Part shown: positions 5,515 through 8,375 of the stretch, in pieces
Numbering within the stretch: the stretch's first letter is position 1
Layout of the letters: every line of letters begins with the position of its first letter
Source of the DNA: Alistipes sp. UBA928
GTDB lineage: Bacteria > Bacteroidota > Bacteroidia > Bacteroidales > Rikenellaceae
DNA length: 8,375 nt
Assembly (NCBI GenBank): GCA_002293665.1
Contig: DBDQ01000072.1
Span: 3,110 to 11,484, forward strand
Direction of reading: 5' to 3'
Notes under the pieces: generated by a model
Databases searched by the model: none
Told to the model about the DNA's origin: nothing
Seen by the model: only the letters and a program-made list of their open reading frames with translations
Made by a program: the position numbers and the translations under genes

Positions 5515-7854
5515 TCAGAACGGATAACCGATGGCAAGATGCAGGCCGAGGCCGTCGCGGAAACGCGGGATGTTGTACCAGCCGGAGCGGGTGGTGGTGT
5601 AGGGCAGGTGGAGGCCGACGCCCAGATCGACCCTCACCACAAGGAACGACAGGTCGTAGCGCAGCCCCGCCCCGGTACCGACGGCGATCTGATCGAAAAA
5701 TCCGCCGAGGCCTTTGCCACCGCCTATCACGCCTCCCGGACGCGCGGGATCGTCGCGCAGCAGCCACACGTTGCCGGCATCGAGGAAAACCGCGCCGCCC
5801 AGCCCCCCGGCTATCGGAATACGAAACTCGGCGTTCATCTCCAACTTCAGATCACCCGTCTGGTCGAAATAGACATACCGCCTCGCCTCCGCGGCCGCCC
5901 GCTCGGACGAGTGGTAGCTGCCGGGGCCGATCGAGCGAATGGTGAAGGCGCGGATGCTGTTGGCGCCACCGATGTAGAACTGTTCGGCGTATGGCAGCAC
6001 GCTCGAATTGCCGTAGGCATGCCCCGCACCGGCGAACAGCCTCAACGCAAATGTTCCCGCCCGCGCCACCTGTTTATACAACCTCATCTCGACCGTCTCC
6101 TTGAAGAATTGCGAGAACTGGTCGCCGAAGAGTTTCTTCGTCCCCACGCCTCCCGCCGCACCGAACGCAGAGTAGAGTCCGGCCCACACATTGCCCGCCG
6201 AGGTGAGCGACGCCTGAACCGTCACACGGTCGCGCCGCAAAGGGCCGAAACGCCGGTCATAAGCAAAGGTGTAGGAGGCCGACGGAATAAACTGGTCGGC
6301 AAACGAGCGGGCGATGACGGGATTGGCGGCCATCGCCTCGTCGAACTCCGTGGTGGTTGCCAGCACCTTGTTGTAGGCCATTTTGAAAGGTGTGAAGCTG
6401 TGGGTAACGGTACCCGAGGTACGGAAATCGTAGGTGTTGGTGTAGCTCAGCGACAGCATGCGGAAGAACTTGGGCCTGTTGAGCAGGTCTGCCCCGAGGT
6501 TATACGACGTTCTCCCGCCGTAGCGCAGCGCCCGCCCAATGAAATCGGGCACGAGCATGCGCGGAAAGGTGAGCGAGGTATTCACCCCCATCTCGTAGGA
6601 GTTGACGGCGGTGGAGTTGGCCCCGGTCGAAGTGTTGCCGGTCTGCCACTCGTAGGAGGCCACCAGCCCGAGGGTAAGCACCTCGCCCCCGCGGAAAATG
6701 TTGCCGTGGCTGAAACTGACGTTTAACGCGGGCCCTATGAAACTGCTCGACTTGTAGGCTAGATCGGCCTCGCCTCCGATCTCCATCGGTGTGTTCATTG
6801 CGGCGGAGAACGTCACGTCGAGTGAGTCTCCTTTCCGCAGCGAGTCGAGCGGAGTGATCTCGGGATTAACGTAGCGGAACACTCCCAGCCGGGTCAGATT
6901 TCCGGTCACCCGGTCGATCGCCGGAAGGGTCGCCGCCTCACCGCGGTGTAGGGTCATCGCACGCCGGATCACGCTGCGGCGCAACTTCAGCGGCCTCTGG
7001 TACCACACTTTCGTACCGCCAATCTCCATCGAGTCGGCCTCGCCCGTGCCGTCGGCACTGAATATCTGCAGGCCCACGTCTCCCACCTCGTAGGGCAGCA
7101 GGGCGGCGGCGGGCGCATCGCGCGATACATCCATCCTCAGATCGACCCCGTAGGGCACACGCGTGGTGTCGGCACGGTATTCTATATAGTCGGGGCGGAA
7201 CCACCAGTATCCCCTGCCGCGCAGGGCGTTGGCAATGCGCACCCGTTCGCGCGCGAGGGTGTCGACGTTGTATTGCAGTCCCGGCCGCACGTTCGACGAG
7301 GCGGCAATGGCGGCTATCTCCCGCGTGATGGTGTCGCGCACCGCGGGGAAAGCCACTGTTTCGAGATGCCACGGGCGAGCCACGGTTATGGAGTAGCTGA
7401 CTTCGGCTTTCTTGGGATTGCGCGCGGGAAATATCTCATAGCCCGCCGCCGAGCCGAAATATCCGTGGTTGTCGAGAATATCGCGCACCATACCCACCCG
7501 CGCGGCGGGCTGCACATCGTGTTCCATCACTACGGGCGACTTTGCAAAAGTGCGGTATAGCCACGCTCGGAAACCTGTCTTCTTCTCGGAGTAGAGCGAG
7601 TTCCACGCCCACAACCCCACCGGCAGCGGAGTGCGCACCCAGGGGCTGATGAGCGGGTTGTTGGGCTTCACCTTCAGCGGTTCGCTCGCCGCGGTCGCAA
7701 CGCTCGGCGGGACTTTCTCACCCGGAACTACGCTCGCGATCGCGATCTCCCGCACCCCCGTGTAGAGAGTCTGGTCGGCGGTCAGCCTGCGTGTCGTCGA
7801 ACACGACGCCAAAATCAGCGCCGCCGCGATCAATATCTGCCTAATCGTTTTCAT
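5515..7854 (-). CDS. tamL: TamL: BamA/TamA-family outer-membrane lipoprotein
   Basis: A 779-residue Omp85-superfamily protein, the outer-membrane part of the translocation and assembly module that helps insert or secrete outer-membrane proteins. The signal peptide ends in lipobox LASC with C18 as the lipidated cysteine; lipidation separates the Bacteroidota TamL group from proteobacterial TamA. Residues about 25-350 form the periplasmic POTRA region (segments such as VRDILDNHGYFG at 123-134 and RVRIANALRGRGYWWFRPDY at 204-223). The barrel runs from about 356 to the C-terminal F779, with the loop-6 motif SIRAF at 633-637 where the classical form is RGF/RGY. A Ser/Thr/Asn-rich stretch (about 405-418) is probably an extracellular loop. 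The ATG overlaps the tamB stop as ATGA (7851-7854), so the two are translationally coupled. The next gene, the esterase, has its own promoter and need not belong to this operon. Confidence 0.94.
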   Translation of the reverse strand: MKTIRQILIAAALILASCSTTRRLTADQTLYTGVREIAIASVVPGEKVPPSVATAASEPLKVKPNNPLISPWVRTPLPVGLWAWNSLYSEKKTGFRAWLYRTFAKSPVVMEHDVQPAARVGMVRDILDNHGYFGSAAGYEIFPARNPKKAEVSYSITVARPWHLETVAFPAVRDTITREIAAIAASSNVRPGLQYNVDTLARERVRIANALRGRGYWWFRPDYIEYRADTTRVPYGVDLRMDVSRDAPAAALLPYEVGDVGLQIFSADGTGEADSMEIGGTKVWYQRPLKLRRSVIRRAMTLHRGEAATLPAIDRVTGNLTRLGVFRYVNPEITPLDSLRKGDSLDVTFSAAMNTPMEIGGEADLAYKSSSFIGPALNVSFSHGNIFRGGEVLTLGLVASYEWQTGNTSTGANSTAVNSYEMGVNTSLTFPRMLVPDFIGRALRYGGRTSYNLGADLLNRPKFFRMLSLSYTNTYDFRTSGTVTHSFTPFKMAYNKVLATTTEFDEAMAANPVIARSFADQFIPSASYTFAYDRRFGPLRRDRVTVQASLTSAGNVWAGLYSAFGAAGGVGTKKLFGDQFSQFFKETVEMRLYKQVARAGTFALRLFAGAGHAYGNSSVLPYAEQFYIGGANSIRAFTIRSIGPGSYHSSERAAAEARRYVYFDQTGDLKLEMNAEFRIPIAGGLGGAVFLDAGNVWLLRDDPARPGGVIGGGKGLGGFFDQIAVGTGAGLRYDLSFLVVRVDLGVGLHLPYTTTRSGWYNIPRFRDGLGLHLAIGYPF

Positions 7855-8375
7855 TCCCGGATCCGTTTAGCCCTCGTGCGACGGAACATGTCGCGCAGGC
7901 GGTTCAATCGTTTGCGAAGGACAAACCCGCCCCCCGTCTCTGTCACCTCGCCCTCGAGTATACTTTCGCGCGTGTTGTAGCGAAACAGCTTGAGGAACAT
8001 GTTATCGCGCCGTGTAAGTCGGTACTCGAGGGTGACGTCCTCCAGCAGATTTTCGGCGAACCCTCCTCCCGACACTCCCGTCTCGGCCTCCGCACCGTCG
8101 GACACGTGGCCGCCTATGGAAATCTTGACACGATCGGAGAACAGGCTCTTGGATATGTTGTAGGAGTACGCAGTGCTGCTCTCGCCCGAGTAGGGGTCGG
8201 TGGCGGTAGCGATACCCATTTGGAAATCGACCCCGTGCAGGTTGTTGCGCGCCCACTGGTTGATCTCCCTCGATACGAAGTCACCTATCTGGCTCCGCGC
8301 GTCGAACCCGTTTCTGCGCGAGGAGTAAGCCGATCCGGTGTAGCGGTTGAAGGCGAGCAGCGACACGGCCTGCTG
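7851..8375 (-). CDS. tamB: TamB C-terminal part, cut by the window edge
   Basis: The last 174 residues of a longer gene that continues beyond the right edge; no true start is visible (the in-frame GTG at 8366 lies inside the protein). TamB spans the periplasm from the inner membrane to TamA/TamL and helps deliver outer-membrane proteins or lipids; full-length family members exceed a thousand residues. The visible part is the conserved C-terminal domain (TamB/DUF490): QAVSLLAFNRY at the edge, then YSYNISKSLFSDRVKISIGG, then VTLEYRLTRRDNMFLKLFRYN and ILEGEVTETGGGFVLRKRLNRL, ending in a very basic tail (RRTRAKRIRE). This end is the part expected to contact the barrel partner. Its TGA overlaps the tamL ATG by 4 bp. 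The promoter of the pair is outside the window. Confidence 0.93.
   Translation of the reverse strand, partial: QQAVSLLAFNRYTGSAYSSRRNGFDARSQIGDFVSREINQWARNNLHGVDFQMGIATATDPYSGESSTAYSYNISKSLFSDRVKISIGGHVSDGAEAETGVSGGGFAENLLEDVTLEYRLTRRDNMFLKLFRYNTRESILEGEVTETGGGFVLRKRLNRLRDMFRRTRAKRIRE

Noticed and set aside
5456..5767. Upstream extension of the esterase frame to 486 residues
   Set aside because: It would run through the promoter and into tamL coding sequence, and would bury the signal peptide inside the protein.
5464..6726. Plus-strand open frame of 420 codons opposite tamL
   Set aside because: Antisense shadow of a GC-rich gene with strong Omp85 features; its start lies within the esterase promoter region and its translation has no recognisable domain.

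Overview
The window looks like chromosomal DNA of a fairly GC-rich member of the Bacteroidota, probably order Bacteroidales. An Alistipes/Rikenellaceae-like gut organism is my guess from base composition and gene content, not something I could test. The main support is two promoters that fit the Bacteroidota sigma factor consensus exactly (TTTG, 19 bases, TAnnTTTG), poor Shine-Dalgarno sequences, a lipoprotein TamA homologue (TamL) paired with TamB, and a Bacteroidota-type secreted esterase.

Layout, left to right. A tRNA-Leu(CAG) gene on the plus strand (122-205) has its own consensus promoter and a strong 15-bp hairpin terminator. Everything to the right is on the minus strand, so transcription runs toward the tRNA and converges at that terminator. 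Read in their direction of transcription (right to left), the protein genes are: the 3' end of tamB (cut by the window edge), tamL, a secreted CE1-like alpha/beta-hydrolase esterase with its own promoter, a 141-bp gap with two hairpins, then DUF3737 beta-helix protein, MalY/PatB PLP enzyme, EamA/DMT-family exporter, and an AraC-family regulator.

Two functional groups are visible. tamB-tamL (4-bp ATGA overlap) encode the inner-membrane-spanning and outer-membrane parts of the translocation and assembly module. DUF3737-malY-eamA overlap by 22 and 4 bp and so are almost certainly co-translated. Together they suggest a small cytoplasmic C-S lyase plus export module with an uncharacterised beta-helix partner. 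The araC gene follows 86 bp downstream and may be the regulator of this module; its upstream region holds two TTTGCAAA palindromes exactly 21 bp apart.

The most interesting unexplained feature is the DUF3737 protein: about eleven beta-helix rungs with an aromatic residue in the same register in ten consecutive rungs. I found no mobile element, CRISPR array, integrase or broken gene. There is no gene-free stretch longer than 300 bases.
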